From the NCBI RefSeq assembly GCF_030371585.1, contig NZ_JAUDCE010000001.1: a stretch of DNA of 64,000 nt. One strand, given 5' to 3'. A model generated the notes under the pieces. It did not search any database. It had not been told where the DNA came from and saw nothing but the letters and a program-made list of their open reading frames with translations. The position numbers were made by a program, and so were the translations under genes. Origin of the DNA: Megamonas hypermegale_A. GTDB taxonomy: Bacteria > Bacillota > Negativicutes > Selenomonadales > Selenomonadaceae. Shown here piece by piece: positions 1-8,749 of the stretch (position 1 is its first letter; the number at the start of each line of letters is the position of its first letter).

Positions 1-24
1 TTTAATCCGTTCAACCATATAAAA

Positions 25-64
25 AAACGGTAACAGAATATAAAACTTCTGTTACCGTTTTTTG
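25..64. terminator. Bidirectional intrinsic terminator
   Basis: A 12-bp perfect stem (AAACGGTAACAG at 25-36 and its complement at 49-60) is followed by T-runs in both directions. It can end the esterase transcript from the right and any gene lying left of the window. Confidence 0.75.
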
Positions 65-74
65 CTTTATTTTA

Positions 75-185
75 TTATGCCAGCTGATTTTTCAAGCAGT
101 ATAATACTTTATATTAAGTGAGGTTAAGTGACAACATCTAACGTATATAAAGTATTATACTGCTTGATGTTTTATTAACACAACA
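75..185 (-). repeat. NPR interspersed repeat, copy 1
   Basis: This is a copy of the nested-palindrome repeat described in the findings. The inner inverted repeat is at 95-114 and 145-164. The central block between them reads in the gaggttaagtgacaacat direction. The short arm is on the left and a shortened long arm is on the right. Strand is given relative to an arbitrary standard with the long arm first. It lies just downstream of the esterase stop codon. Confidence 0.85.
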
Positions 186-192
186 GTATATT

Positions 193-1191
193 TTATTTCA
201 TCTGCTCATTTACAAATGCCGCGATATCTTCATTCATCACTTTGGACTCCGGCAGTTCCGGCAGAAGGATATCCCAGTCGTGCGACATGCCGTCATAGAT
301 TTTTTCCGTTACATCGACTCCGGCAACTTCCGCATGAGTTATCACCAGTGCCGCGTCGTCTAAAAGCAGTTCATCACCGCCCGCAATGACAAGCATTGGA
401 GAAATTCCCGTTAAGTCGGCATAAGCTGGGGATAAATACGGGTTTTTTACGTCGGCTCCCTTAGCGTAGGACGGGTTTGCCACTTCGCCCGACATGAATT
501 TATTGTTGGCGCCCAGCATTTTATCCTTTTCATAATTGAGCGTGCGCGAAGGTAGTTGTGTTCCTACATAAGTCCACGGCGAAAGCAATACGATTGCCTT
601 CGGCTGCGGAATATTGTTGTCGCGCAGATATACGGCAAGAGCAAGCGACAGATTGCCGCCCGCGGAATCGCCCATCAGGATTATCTTGTTCGGATTATAG
701 CCTGCGGCAAGCAGCCCTTTATAAGCACTGGCCGCATCTTCAAGCGCTGCCGGATATACGTTTTCCGGCGCCAAACGGTAGTCTACCATGAATACCGTTC
801 CCGCACCGGCAACTTCCGCCTTATGCAGACCCCAATCGCGGTACAAATTGTTCAGACTTCCCACATAGCCGCCGCCATGCAAAAACAGCAGAATTCGGTC
901 GCTTTCTCCTGTAGTTGAGGTGTATTTTTCCACCGGCGTTCCGTCAAACGACAGCTTTTCCTGCTGCCAGCCGTCCGGCACTACGTATTCACCTGCCGGC
1001 TGGCTCGGCGAATTAAAGAATTTAAAAGTTTTTTCATTAATATAAGCCGCTTTGGCTTCATCCGACAGCTGCACTATCTGCACATCGGAAAACGGATTTT
1101 CCCGCGCCTGTGAAAACTGCATTCCCGTCAGCAGCACCGTTGCCACTACCGGAACGGCAATCAGTCCGCGCAAATATTTTTTCATACCCAT
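193..1191 (-). CDS. Exported alpha/beta-hydrolase (esterase/lipase, HSL family)
   Basis: This is a carboxylesterase-type alpha/beta hydrolase. The oxyanion-hole motif HGGG lies near residue 105 and the nucleophile elbow GDSAGG near residue 176. The acid (GDELLLDDA) and the histidine (GMSHDW) follow near the C terminus, so the triad looks intact and the HGGG type points to the hormone-sensitive-lipase family. The N terminus (MGMKKYLRGL, then a hydrophobic stretch and a small-residue site near SQA) looks like a Sec signal peptide, so the enzyme is probably exported. The start was set at 1191 because GGAAAGGA lies a normal distance upstream; an ATG at 1200 would overlap that site. The substrate cannot be told. 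It appears monocistronic, followed by an NPR repeat and a terminator. Confidence 0.85.
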   Translation of the reverse strand: MGMKKYLRGLIAVPVVATVLLTGMQFSQARENPFSDVQIVQLSDEAKAAYINEKTFKFFNSPSQPAGEYVVPDGWQQEKLSFDGTPVEKYTSTTGESDRILLFLHGGGYVGSLNNLYRDWGLHKAEVAGAGTVFMVDYRLAPENVYPAALEDAASAYKGLLAAGYNPNKIILMGDSAGGNLSLALAVYLRDNNIPQPKAIVLLSPWTYVGTQLPSRTLNYEKDKMLGANNKFMSGEVANPSYAKGADVKNPYLSPAYADLTGISPMLVIAGGDELLLDDAALVITHAEVAGVDVTEKIYDGMSHDWDILLPELPESKVMNEDIAAFVNEQMK

Positions 1192-1259
1192 AAAAATCAT
1201 CCTTTCCGGAAAAATATATCTTATTTATAATATCACCTGGATTAACCTCCAAGTCAATA

Positions 1260-1304
1260 AAAAAAGACTGCAACGGAAAAATTTTCCCTGCAGTCTTTTG
1301 TTTT
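1260..1304 (-). terminator. Terminator of guaB
   Basis: The stem aaaagactgca/tgcagtctttt (1262-1272 and 1289-1299) is flanked by T-rich sequence on the minus strand, directly after the guaB stop. Confidence 0.75.
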
Positions 1305-1316
1305 ATACTAATTTAA

Positions 1317-2825
1317 TCAGTCGTTTCCTCTGAATTTGTCTTTGAGGATAACGTCGTGCGAGCCGCCTTCCACGATACTCGTTGCGGATACGAGCGTAAG
1401 TTTGGCTTTATCTCTGAATTCCGCCAGATTTAACGCGCCGCAGTTGCACATGGTGGAGCGCATTTTGCTCAGTGAAAGCGCTACGTTGTCATGAAGCGGA
1501 CCGGCATACGGAACGTAGGAGTCAACGCCTTCTTCAAAGGACAGTTTCTTGTCGCCGCCGAGGTCGTAACGCTGCCAGTTGCGCGCACGGTTGGAACCTT
1601 CGCCCCAGTATTCTTTAAGATACGTACCGTTGATGCGCACACGGTTCGTCGGGCTTTCGTCGAAGCGGGAGAAATAACGACCGAGCATTAAGAAGTCTGC
1701 GCCCATAGCCAGAGCCAGCGTCATATGGTAATCGTGTACGATACCGCCGTCGGAGCAGATTGGCACGTAAATGCCCGTTTCTTCATAATATTCATCGCGC
1801 GCCTGCGCTACATCGATTACAGCCGTAGCCTGACCGCGGCCGATACCTTTCGTTTCGCGCGTGATACAGATGGAGCCGCCGCCGATACCTACTTTTACGA
1901 AATCGGCGCCTGCTTCTGCCAGGAAGCGGAAACCTTCGCGGTCAACAACGTTGCCGGCACCGACTTTTACGTCTTCGCCGAAATTTTCATGAATGTATTT
2001 TAAAGTAATTCTCTGCCATTCGGAAAAACCTTCGGAAGAGTCAATGCACAATACGTCCGCGCCTGCTTTTAACAGTGCCGGAACACGCTGGGCATAATCG
2101 CGCGTATTGATACCTGCGCCTACGAGATAGCGTTTGTTCTTATCCGTAAGTTCCAGAGTATGTTCTTTATTGTCGGTATAATCTTTTCTGAATACCATAT
2201 AACGTAAACGCTGATTTTTGTCAACGAGCGGAAGCATGTTGAGTTTATGCTGCCAGATGAGGTCATTTGCCATAGATAATGTAGTCGTTTCAGCATCTGC
2301 ATATATCAGCTTTTCAAACGGAGTCATGAAAGTTTCCACTTTCGTATCCATGCCCATGCGGCTGATACGGTAATCACGGCTTGTAACAATACCTAAAAGT
2401 TTGCCGGTCGGCGTACCGTCTTCGGTAACAGCCATAGTGGAGTGGCCGGTTTTTTCTTTTAATGCCAGCACTTCGCCGAGCGTCGTGGACGGCATGATGT
2501 TGGAGTCACTGCTTACGAAACCGGATTTGTAATTTTTTACACGGCTTACCATTGCAGCCTGTTCTTCAATCGTCTGCGAACCGTAAATAAAGGAAATACC
2601 GCCTTCTTTCGCCAGAGCGATAGCCATTGTATCATTGGATACGGCCTGCATGATGGCAGAAGTCATCGGTATGTTCATTTTGATTTTCGGTTCTTCACCT
2701 TTTGCAAATTTTACCAGCGGCGTTTCCAGAGAAACATTCGCCGGAATACATTTATCTGAAGAATAACCAGGAACCAGTAAATATTCACCAAAAGTATGAG
2801 ATGGTTCTTTAAAATAGTATGCCAC
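1317..2825 (-). CDS. guaB: IMP dehydrogenase
   Basis: IMP dehydrogenase converts IMP to XMP with NAD, the first committed step of GMP synthesis. A TIM-barrel core is interrupted by a CBS-pair region at about residues 95-220 (TSRDYRISRMG and MLPLVDKNQRL are visible). The catalytic loop contains GGGSICITRE with the active Cys near residue 319, followed by SDGGI in the phosphate-binding region. The loop reads GIGGGSICITRE rather than the common bacterial GIGPGSICTTR, so this is a divergent form, though length (502 aa) is normal. The start is a GTG at 2825 (VAYYFKEP) preceded by AAAGAGG. An in-frame extension to 2921 has no ribosome site and runs into promoter-like sequence. It is a single gene with its own terminator. 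Confidence 0.93.
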   Translation of the reverse strand: MAYYFKEPSHTFGEYLLVPGYSSDKCIPANVSLETPLVKFAKGEEPKIKMNIPMTSAIMQAVSNDTMAIALAKEGGISFIYGSQTIEEQAAMVSRVKNYKSGFVSSDSNIMPSTTLGEVLALKEKTGHSTMAVTEDGTPTGKLLGIVTSRDYRISRMGMDTKVETFMTPFEKLIYADAETTTLSMANDLIWQHKLNMLPLVDKNQRLRYMVFRKDYTDNKEHTLELTDKNKRYLVGAGINTRDYAQRVPALLKAGADVLCIDSSEGFSEWQRITLKYIHENFGEDVKVGAGNVVDREGFRFLAEAGADFVKVGIGGGSICITRETKGIGRGQATAVIDVAQARDEYYEETGIYVPICSDGGIVHDYHMTLALAMGADFLMLGRYFSRFDESPTNRVRINGTYLKEYWGEGSNRARNWQRYDLGGDKKLSFEEGVDSYVPYAGPLHDNVALSLSKMRSTMCNCGALNLAEFRDKAKLTLVSATSIVEGGSHDVILKDKFRGND

Positions 2826-2930
2826 AACAAATACCTCTTTCCTTTGTTTATTAATATAAGTATACCCTAAAAATAAAACGAATAAAAGTATTTTTTCGCG
2901 TTCCGTCAACTGCCAGAGCACATTTAAAGA

Positions 2931-2957
2931 AAAACGGCTGAAAAATACAGCCGTTTA
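2931..2957 (-). terminator. Terminator of glmS
   Basis: A 9-bp stem AAACGGCTG/CAGCCGTTT is followed on the minus strand by TTTTTCTTT. It lies just after the glmS stop. Confidence 0.8.
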
Positions 2958-2974
2958 ACATTTTTACCAGATTT

Positions 2975-4804
2975 TTATTCTACTGTTACAGATTTTGCCA
3001 GATTTCTCGGTTTGTCAACATCGCAGCCGCGGGTGATTGCCGCATAATAAGCCAGAAGCTGGAGCGGTACAACCGTAAGCAGCGGAATTAACAGTTCGTC
3101 CGTTGTCGGAACTTTGATTACGTGGTCAACGTATTTTTCCAATTCCGTATCGTCTGCCGATGCAATACCGATGATAACGGCATCACGTGCTTTAACTTCT
3201 TTGATGTTGCTCAGTGTTTTTTCATAAACGCTCTTTTGCGTAGCAAGAGCGATTACCGGCACGCCGCTTTCAATCAGAGCGAGTGTACCGTGCTTGAGTT
3301 CTCCGGCAGCGTATGCTTCCGCATGGATATAGGAAATTTCCTTTAATTTCAGCGCGCCTTCAAGTGCTACGTAATAGTCGAGCGAACGGCCGATGTAGAA
3401 CACGTCGTTATTGTAAGCGTAATTTTTCGCAAACGTCTTAATCGGTTCCACATCTTCCAGCGTGCGGCCTACCTGGTCTGGAAGATGGCGCAGCTGTGTC
3501 AGGAGGTCATGCGCTCTTTCCGGCGCAATCGTGCCTTTCAAGCCGGACATATACATAGCCAGCATGAACATTGTAACGAGCTGAGTCGTATATGCTTTAG
3601 TGGATGCTACGGCGATTTCCGGACCTGCCCAAGTGTACATAACCTGGTCAGCTTCACGGGCGATGGAAGAACCTACCACGTTCGTAACGGCAAGTGTTTT
3701 CGCGCCGAGACGTTTGGATTCTTTCAATGCTGCCAGCGTGTCGCTCGTTTCGCCGGACTGACTGATTACGATAGTCAGCGTATGTTCGTCAATAATCGGG
3801 TCTCTGTATCTGAATTCGGAAGCAATGTCGATTTCTACCGGTATACGGGCCAGTTTTTCAATGTAGTATTTACCTACAAGACCGGCATGGTAAGCCGTAC
3901 CGCAGGCAATGATATATACTTTGTTGAACGCTTCCACATATTCTTTCGTCCATTTGAGTTCGTCGAGCACAACAGCCGTATTGTCTTTTTTCAGACGCGG
4001 GGAGATTGTATCTCTTACGGCTTTCGGCTGTTCAAAGATTTCCTTGAGCATGAAATGTTCGTAGCCGCCTTTTTCCGCAGCTTCCGCATTCCAGTTTACT
4101 TCAAATACTTTTTTCGTAATCGGATTGCCTTTTCTGTCCGTTACCCAGATGCTGTCTTTTTTAACTACGGCGATTTCACCATCGTTCATGATGTAGGTAC
4201 GGCGCGTATACGCAATAATTGCCGGGATATCGGAAGCGATGAAGTTTTCGCCTTCGCCCAGACCGATTACAAGCGGATTGTCTTTTTTCGTGCAGATGAG
4301 CGTATCAGGATAATCCTGGCACATGAACACGAGCGAATAGGAACCTTCGATACGGTCGAGCACTGCATTTACCGCTTTTACAAAATCGCCTTCGTAAACA
4401 TCTTCGATTAAGTGAGCCACAACTTCCGTATCCGTTTCGGAAACGAATTTATGTCCTTTTTCGATTAATTCTTCCTTCAAAGACATAAAATTTTCGATGA
4501 TGCCGTTGTGAACGATAGCGAATTTGCCGGAGCAGTCCGTATGCGGATGCGCATTCACGTCGGATGGACGGCCGTGCGTTGCCCATCTCGTATGACCGAT
4601 ACCGATAACACCCTGCGGCGTATGTTCCTTGATTTTTTCCTTCAATGCAGCCAGACGGCCCACCGTTTTTTCAATGTCGATTTTTTCACCATCGAAAACG
4701 GCAATACCAGCAGAGTCATATCCTCTGTATTCCAATTTAGTCAAGCCGTCAACTAAGAAATCGGCTGCCTGTTTTTCACCAACATAACCTACAATACCGC
4801 ACAT
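2975..4804 (-). CDS. glmS: Glutamine--fructose-6-phosphate aminotransferase (isomerizing)
   Basis: GlmS makes glucosamine-6-phosphate from fructose-6-phosphate and glutamine, opening the UDP-GlcNAc pathway for peptidoglycan and LPS. The mature enzyme starts with the nucleophile Cys2 (MCGIVGYVGEK), which fixes the start at 4804 behind a strong GAGGAGG site. An N-terminal class II glutaminase domain (GHTRWATHG) is followed by two SIS sugar-isomerase domains (ISQSGETSDTLAAL) and the usual C-terminal DKPRNLAKSVTVE. Length (609 aa) is that of the family. The reading frame stays open upstream to 5059, but that stretch is the glmS ribozyme and is not coding. It lies just downstream of glmM, the next step of the pathway, and is probably controlled by GlcN6P through the ribozyme. 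Confidence 0.97.
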   Translation of the reverse strand: MCGIVGYVGEKQAADFLVDGLTKLEYRGYDSAGIAVFDGEKIDIEKTVGRLAALKEKIKEHTPQGVIGIGHTRWATHGRPSDVNAHPHTDCSGKFAIVHNGIIENFMSLKEELIEKGHKFVSETDTEVVAHLIEDVYEGDFVKAVNAVLDRIEGSYSLVFMCQDYPDTLICTKKDNPLVIGLGEGENFIASDIPAIIAYTRRTYIMNDGEIAVVKKDSIWVTDRKGNPITKKVFEVNWNAEAAEKGGYEHFMLKEIFEQPKAVRDTISPRLKKDNTAVVLDELKWTKEYVEAFNKVYIIACGTAYHAGLVGKYYIEKLARIPVEIDIASEFRYRDPIIDEHTLTIVISQSGETSDTLAALKESKRLGAKTLAVTNVVGSSIAREADQVMYTWAGPEIAVASTKAYTTQLVTMFMLAMYMSGLKGTIAPERAHDLLTQLRHLPDQVGRTLEDVEPIKTFAKNYAYNNDVFYIGRSLDYYVALEGALKLKEISYIHAEAYAAGELKHGTLALIESGVPVIALATQKSVYEKTLSNIKEVKARDAVIIGIASADDTELEKYVDHVIKVPTTDELLIPLLTVVPLQLLAYYAAITRGCDVDKPRNLAKSVTVE

Positions 4805-4839
4805 AAATATGTCCTCCTCAAAAATATGAAATTTGGCTC

Positions 4840-4990
4840 GGATTATATTTACCGCGGTCATCTGCTGTATTGTCCTTTCAATCGCTTGAAAGTTTTGCCA
4901 GTTTATGTCGACCAGACCGGGCCGGAAAGCATCCGCTGATATTTCGACGGCTTTCTCCTCGTACTCTGCCGCGGCAGAGCCAGCGCTAAA
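4840..4990 (-). ncRNA. glmS ribozyme/riboswitch
   Basis: The 5' leader of glmS carries the hallmarks of the GlcN6P-activated self-cleaving ribozyme. On the minus strand it reads AGCGCTGG (from 4987), then a GC-rich hairpin, then TACGAGGAGAAAGC, GTCGAAATATCAGCGGATGC and TTTCCGGC. These line up with the known class core (AGCGCC, GACGAGGA, TCGAA, CGGCGGATGC, CCCGGC). The change from GCGCC to GCGCTG is matched by CAGCGGATG on the pairing strand, and GAAAGC pairs with GCTTTC. Cleavage is expected between A4987 and G4986. In the known class, GlcN6P triggers cleavage and loss of the mRNA, giving feedback on glmS. The 3' limit is approximate. Confidence 0.92.
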
Positions 4991-5027
4991 GTTTATAACC
5001 TTTTTGCTAAATATCCGATAAATATAA

Positions 5028-5058
5028 TGAGCATGCACTTTTCTTCCGTGCATGCTCA
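5028..5058. terminator. Perfect hairpin between glmM and the glmS ribozyme
   Basis: An 11-bp perfect stem tgagcatgcac/gtgcatgctca encloses a 9-base loop. It follows the glmM stop on the minus strand, but the T-run there is poor. It may attenuate read-through from glmM or stabilise the mRNA end. Confidence 0.5.
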
Positions 5059-5100
5059 TATTTTAAATATAACTTATGATTTTGTCAATAGATTTGCCTT

Positions 5101-6450
5101 TCAGCCCTGTTCTTTTTTTACCACATCGGCTATTTTCTGGCAGATTTCTTCCAGCTCCTGCTGGTCCGGTCCTTCCGCCATGACGCGGATTAACGGTTCC
5201 GTGCCGGACGGGCGGACGAGAATGCGGCCGTTTTCTCCGAGCTGCTTTTCGCCTTCTTTTATTGCCAGCTTGATATTGCCGTTATCTTCCCAGCCTTCTT
5301 TCGTCGCCACCTTCACATTGACGAGCAGCTGCGGATAGCTTGTCATGATGTTGGTGATGACGGATGCTTTGCGGCGGGTGCGTTTTAAGTAGGACAGTAC
5401 CTGCAGCGCCGTAACAGGACCGTCGCCCGTCGTGGAAAAATCGGTGAAGATGATATGACCGGACTGTTCGCCGCCCAGATTGTAATTGTTCGCCAGCATA
5501 TTTTCCAGTACGTAGCGGTCGCCGACAGCCGTGATTTCCGTGCGTCCGCCGTTTTCCTTAATTGCTTTATGGAAACCGATATTCGCCATTACCGTCGTTA
5601 CAACCGTATTGTTTTTGAGCGTGCCTTTGCCCATCATGTAAATCGCACAGGCTGCAATCATATGGTCGCCGTCGATAAACTGACCGTTTTCATCAATGCA
5701 CAGGCATCTGTCCGCATCACCGTCGTGAGCGATACCGATATCGGCTTTGTTTTCCACAACAGCTTTCTGCAGCATTTCCAAATGCGTCGAACCGCAGTTA
5801 TCGTTGATATTCACACCGTTCGGCTTATCATTGATGACAATCACGTCGGCTCCGAGACGGCGCAGAATACGCGGCATAGCTTCATAAGCGGCGCCGTTGG
5901 CGCAGTCCAGCACGATTTTCATGCCTTCCAGCTCGATATCGGTCGTACCGACAACGAAAGAGATGTATTCTTCCAGCAAATCGTGGCGATACGTCAGATA
6001 GCCGATTTTTTCATCCGTCGGACGGTATAAATCGTCGTTTTCTTCAATTCTGTGCACTAATGCTTCAATTTTATCCTCTACAGCGTCCGGCAGTTTGTAA
6101 CCGTCGCCGCCGAAAAATTTTATGCCGTTATCATGAAACGGATTATGGGAAGCGGAAATAACAATACCGGCATCAGCTTCATGTTTGCGAGCCAAAAATG
6201 CCACGGCAGGCGTCGGCAGCTCGCCCAGTATTACGGCATGACCGCCGGCAGAACAAATTCCGGCCGTAAGCGCCGCTTCGTACATCGGGCCGGACAGGCG
6301 CGTATCGCGTCCGATAAAAATCGTCGCACTTTCTCCGTTCTTCTTCGTGAAATAAATTGCTGCGGCGCGTCCCAGCTTATACGCCAGCTCCGGCGTAAGC
6401 TCCGCATTCGCCTTACCTCTGACACCGTCAGTACCAAACATTCTAGCCAT
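5101..6450 (-). CDS. glmM: Phosphoglucosamine mutase
   Basis: GlmM interconverts glucosamine-6-phosphate and glucosamine-1-phosphate. The phosphoserine loop ISASHNP is present with the active Ser at residue 101, followed by the metal loop DGDADR (AHDGDADRCLCID) and the sugar-binding GGEQSGH and C-terminal phosphate-binding RPSGTEPLIRVMAEG. Length (449 aa) and N terminus (MARMFGTDGVRG) are typical. The ATG at 6450 follows GAGAGGGG at good spacing. It is directly upstream of glmS, so two consecutive amino-sugar steps are encoded together, although the ribozyme gives glmS its own control. Confidence 0.97.
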   Translation of the reverse strand: MARMFGTDGVRGKANAELTPELAYKLGRAAAIYFTKKNGESATIFIGRDTRLSGPMYEAALTAGICSAGGHAVILGELPTPAVAFLARKHEADAGIVISASHNPFHDNGIKFFGGDGYKLPDAVEDKIEALVHRIEENDDLYRPTDEKIGYLTYRHDLLEEYISFVVGTTDIELEGMKIVLDCANGAAYEAMPRILRRLGADVIVINDKPNGVNINDNCGSTHLEMLQKAVVENKADIGIAHDGDADRCLCIDENGQFIDGDHMIAACAIYMMGKGTLKNNTVVTTVMANIGFHKAIKENGGRTEITAVGDRYVLENMLANNYNLGGEQSGHIIFTDFSTTGDGPVTALQVLSYLKRTRRKASVITNIMTSYPQLLVNVKVATKEGWEDNGNIKLAIKEGEKQLGENGRILVRPSGTEPLIRVMAEGPDQQELEEICQKIADVVKKEQG

Positions 6451-6584
6451 GGAAAAACCCCTCTCAAAATCTTGATTAATTCATATTTTCAAATTATATC
6501 TATAATACCATAGATACGGCTGATACACCAATATATTTAGTTTACTTTTACGCAAAATGGATTTATAGTATAATGAAGATATTC

Positions 6585-6705
6585 ATTGTGCCAGCAAAAC
6601 ATCGAGTCTGCAACCAGCAGCATAATAGTCTATATTTAGTGAGGTTAAGTGACAACATCGAACAAATATAAACTATTATACTGCTTTGGGAAATTGGCAC
6701 AACAA
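6585..6705 (+). repeat. NPR interspersed repeat, copy 2
   Basis: The outer ends are ttgtgcca and tggcacaa. The long arm is on the left (aaaacatcgagtctgcaacc), the central block is forward (gaggttaagtgacaacatcg), and the short arm is on the right. It fills most of the 297-bp gap between the divergent glmM and mrp genes, so it lies in the promoter region of one or both. Confidence 0.9.
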
Positions 6706-6747
6706 GTAATGAAAATATTAATTTTAAACTAGAGGTGGCTATTCATA

Positions 6748-7575
6748 ATGAGCGAAAATTGCAATCACGATTGTTCCAGCTGCGGAGCAACATGCGGCGA
6801 CCGTACCGAACCGCAGAGTCTTTTAGCTCCGGCAAATCCGAACTCCCATATAAAGAAAGTTATCGCCGTCATGAGCGGTAAAGGCGGTGTCGGCAAATCC
6901 CTCGTAACTTCCATGATGGCAGTGACAATGCAGCGCCGCGGCTACAAAACGGCCGTTTTGGACGCTGATATCACCGGTCCGTCCATCCCGAAAGTCTTTC
7001 ATCTGAAAGGCAAAGTAACGGGAACGGAACTCGGCATGACGCCTGCCGTTACGAAATCCGGCATAAAAATCATGTCCACCAACCTCATTTTGGACAACGA
7101 AACAGACCCTGTCGTATGGCGCGGTCCAATTCTCGGCGGCGTAGTAAAACAGTTCTGGTCCGACGTAAACTGGGGTGAAGTCGATTATATGTTCGTCGAC
7201 ATGCCTCCGGGAACGGGCGATGTGCCGCTCACTGTATATCAGTCGCTGCCGATTGACGGCATCATCGTCGTTACGACGCCGCAGGAACTCGTTTCCATGA
7301 TTGTGGAAAAAGCTGTCAACATGGCGGGTCTTTTGAGCATTCCGATTTTGGGCATCGTGGAAAATATGTCTTATTTCGTCTGCCCGAACTGCAACGAAAA
7401 GCATTACATCTTCGGTCAGTCCAAACTGCAGGAGGAAGCGGAAAAATTCGGCATAACGAATACGGCTTCACTTCCGATAGACCCGACGCTGGCGCAAAGA
7501 TGCGATGCCGGTACATTTGAAGAATTTGAAGGCGATTTTCTGAAATCGCTCGGCAGCATACTGGAAGGAAAATAA
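6748..7575 (+). CDS. Mrp/NBP35-type P-loop ATPase (Fe-S cluster carrier)
   Basis: This ApbC/Mrp/Nbp35-family ATPase is expected to carry and insert Fe-S clusters in the cytoplasm. The deviant Walker A KGGVGKS lies near residue 45, followed by the switch motif DADITGPSIP and the Mrp signature DMPPGTGD. The C-terminal CPNCNEKHYIFG is a CxxC that can hold a bridging cluster between two subunits. A short Cys-rich N terminus (CNHDCSSCGATCGD) resembles the extra ferredoxin-like cluster site of Nbp35 rather than classical Mrp. The start ATG follows AGAGGTGG. It stands alone between an NPR repeat and a terminator. Confidence 0.92.
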   Translation: MSENCNHDCSSCGATCGDRTEPQSLLAPANPNSHIKKVIAVMSGKGGVGKSLVTSMMAVTMQRRGYKTAVLDADITGPSIPKVFHLKGKVTGTELGMTPAVTKSGIKIMSTNLILDNETDPVVWRGPILGGVVKQFWSDVNWGEVDYMFVDMPPGTGDVPLTVYQSLPIDGIIVVTTPQELVSMIVEKAVNMAGLLSIPILGIVENMSYFVCPNCNEKHYIFGQSKLQEEAEKFGITNTASLPIDPTLAQRCDAGTFEEFEGDFLKSLGSILEGK

Positions 7576-7581
7576 AATCCG

Positions 7582-7618
7582 GTCTTTCCATCTATTTCTA
7601 CGGCGGAAAGACTTTTTT
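7582..7618 (+). terminator. Terminator of the mrp-like gene
   Basis: The stem GTCTTTCC/GGAAAGAC (7582-7589 and 7605-7612) is followed by six T. Confidence 0.85.
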
Positions 7619-7764
7619 GTTTACCGTTATTCCAGTTTAGTTGACACTAAAACTTTTATCTTAAATAAATTATAAATTTTTTCAAATTCCAAATGATATT
7701 GTGATATACTATTAGGGAAATACGTTTTAGAAAAAGATATTTATAACCATTGAGAGGAATTTGC

Positions 7765-8655
7765 ATGATAGAATTACCAAGCATTCAACAATTAGAGAAT
7801 TTTATTATTTACAGTCAGGTTAAAGACTTTGCACTTGCAGCAGAGAAAGCGGGCGTAACTCAATCAGCTTTTCGTTTTCAGATGAAAAAATTGGAAGAAG
7901 TTGTCGGTGCTCAGTTAATCAGCCATAACAACAAAAACAGCGAACTGACCGAAGACGGCAAAATATTCTTATCCAAAGTGGAAAATATCGTCGACCAGCT
8001 GAAACAGGCTGTAAAAGAAGTGAACACCTTCAGCGGCGAGCAGGTATGCCTGTCCGTCGGCGCTTTGATGTCGCTGGGCGATGTCCTGCTCGACCAGCAT
8101 TTGACTTATTTTAAAAAATACAATGCCAATATCAAGATAAATCTTTCTAATTTAGAAGCCAATACACTACTTTCACGCTTAAAAGACAACAGTATTGATA
8201 TTATTTCCACTTTTACTTTAGAAAATTTAAATCCTGATGAATACGAAAATATCTTTTTCTGTAACGAACGAATGGTCTACTATGCACCTAACATTCAAAA
8301 CGGCAGCAATATCATCAATATCGAGGAAATCTGCCAATATCCGTTAGTGCAGTATTCACCATATTATCTAATGTATAAAACGATAAAAACTTACTTCAAG
8401 AAATACGGTTATTCACCGGAAATAGAAGCATGGTTTTCCACGCCGTACGCCATCATGCACTACTGCCAGCAAAACCAGGTGGGTGCCGTACTGTCCGAGC
8501 GGCTGCTCAACGCCATGGGATTTTACGACGGATATTACGAAATAGACCCGGATTTCAGCTTAAAATGTCATTTATTATACAAAAAATCAAACCCTAAATA
8601 CAAATATATAAAAATCTTCACAGACTACATCGATAAACTGTATAACAATAAATAA
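7765..8655 (+). CDS. LysR-family transcriptional regulator
   Basis: A winged helix-turn-helix occupies about residues 5-60 (FALAAEKAGVTQSAFRFQMKKLEEVVG), followed by a LysR substrate-binding-like domain. Length (296 aa) fits the family. The start was set at the ATG at 7765, spaced correctly behind GAGAGGA; an upstream in-frame TTG at 7750 would overlap that site. LysR regulators often act on a divergent neighbour, but none is present here, so the target and effector cannot be inferred. The second half of the gene is AT-richer than the neighbouring genes. Confidence 0.85.
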   Translation: MIELPSIQQLENFIIYSQVKDFALAAEKAGVTQSAFRFQMKKLEEVVGAQLISHNNKNSELTEDGKIFLSKVENIVDQLKQAVKEVNTFSGEQVCLSVGALMSLGDVLLDQHLTYFKKYNANIKINLSNLEANTLLSRLKDNSIDIISTFTLENLNPDEYENIFFCNERMVYYAPNIQNGSNIINIEEICQYPLVQYSPYYLMYKTIKTYFKKYGYSPEIEAWFSTPYAIMHYCQQNQVGAVLSERLLNAMGFYDGYYEIDPDFSLKCHLLYKKSNPKYKYIKIFTDYIDKLYNNK

Positions 8656-8713
8656 AGCAAAAACAAACTCTTTCAACTGAACTGTCACAAAATAATAAAA
8701 TACAACTAAACGA

Positions 8714-8749
8714 AAAAAAGCCTTTAGGAATAACCTAAAGGCTTTTTCT
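8714..8749. terminator. Bidirectional terminator between lysR and sigH
   Basis: A 14-bp stem (aaaaagcctttagg and its complement) has A/T tails on both sides and lies between two convergent genes. Confidence 0.9.

Noticed and set aside
4805..5059. In-frame N-terminal extension of GlmS
   Set aside because: The stretch is the glmS ribozyme; the enzyme must start with Met-Cys, and a strong ribosome site precedes that start.
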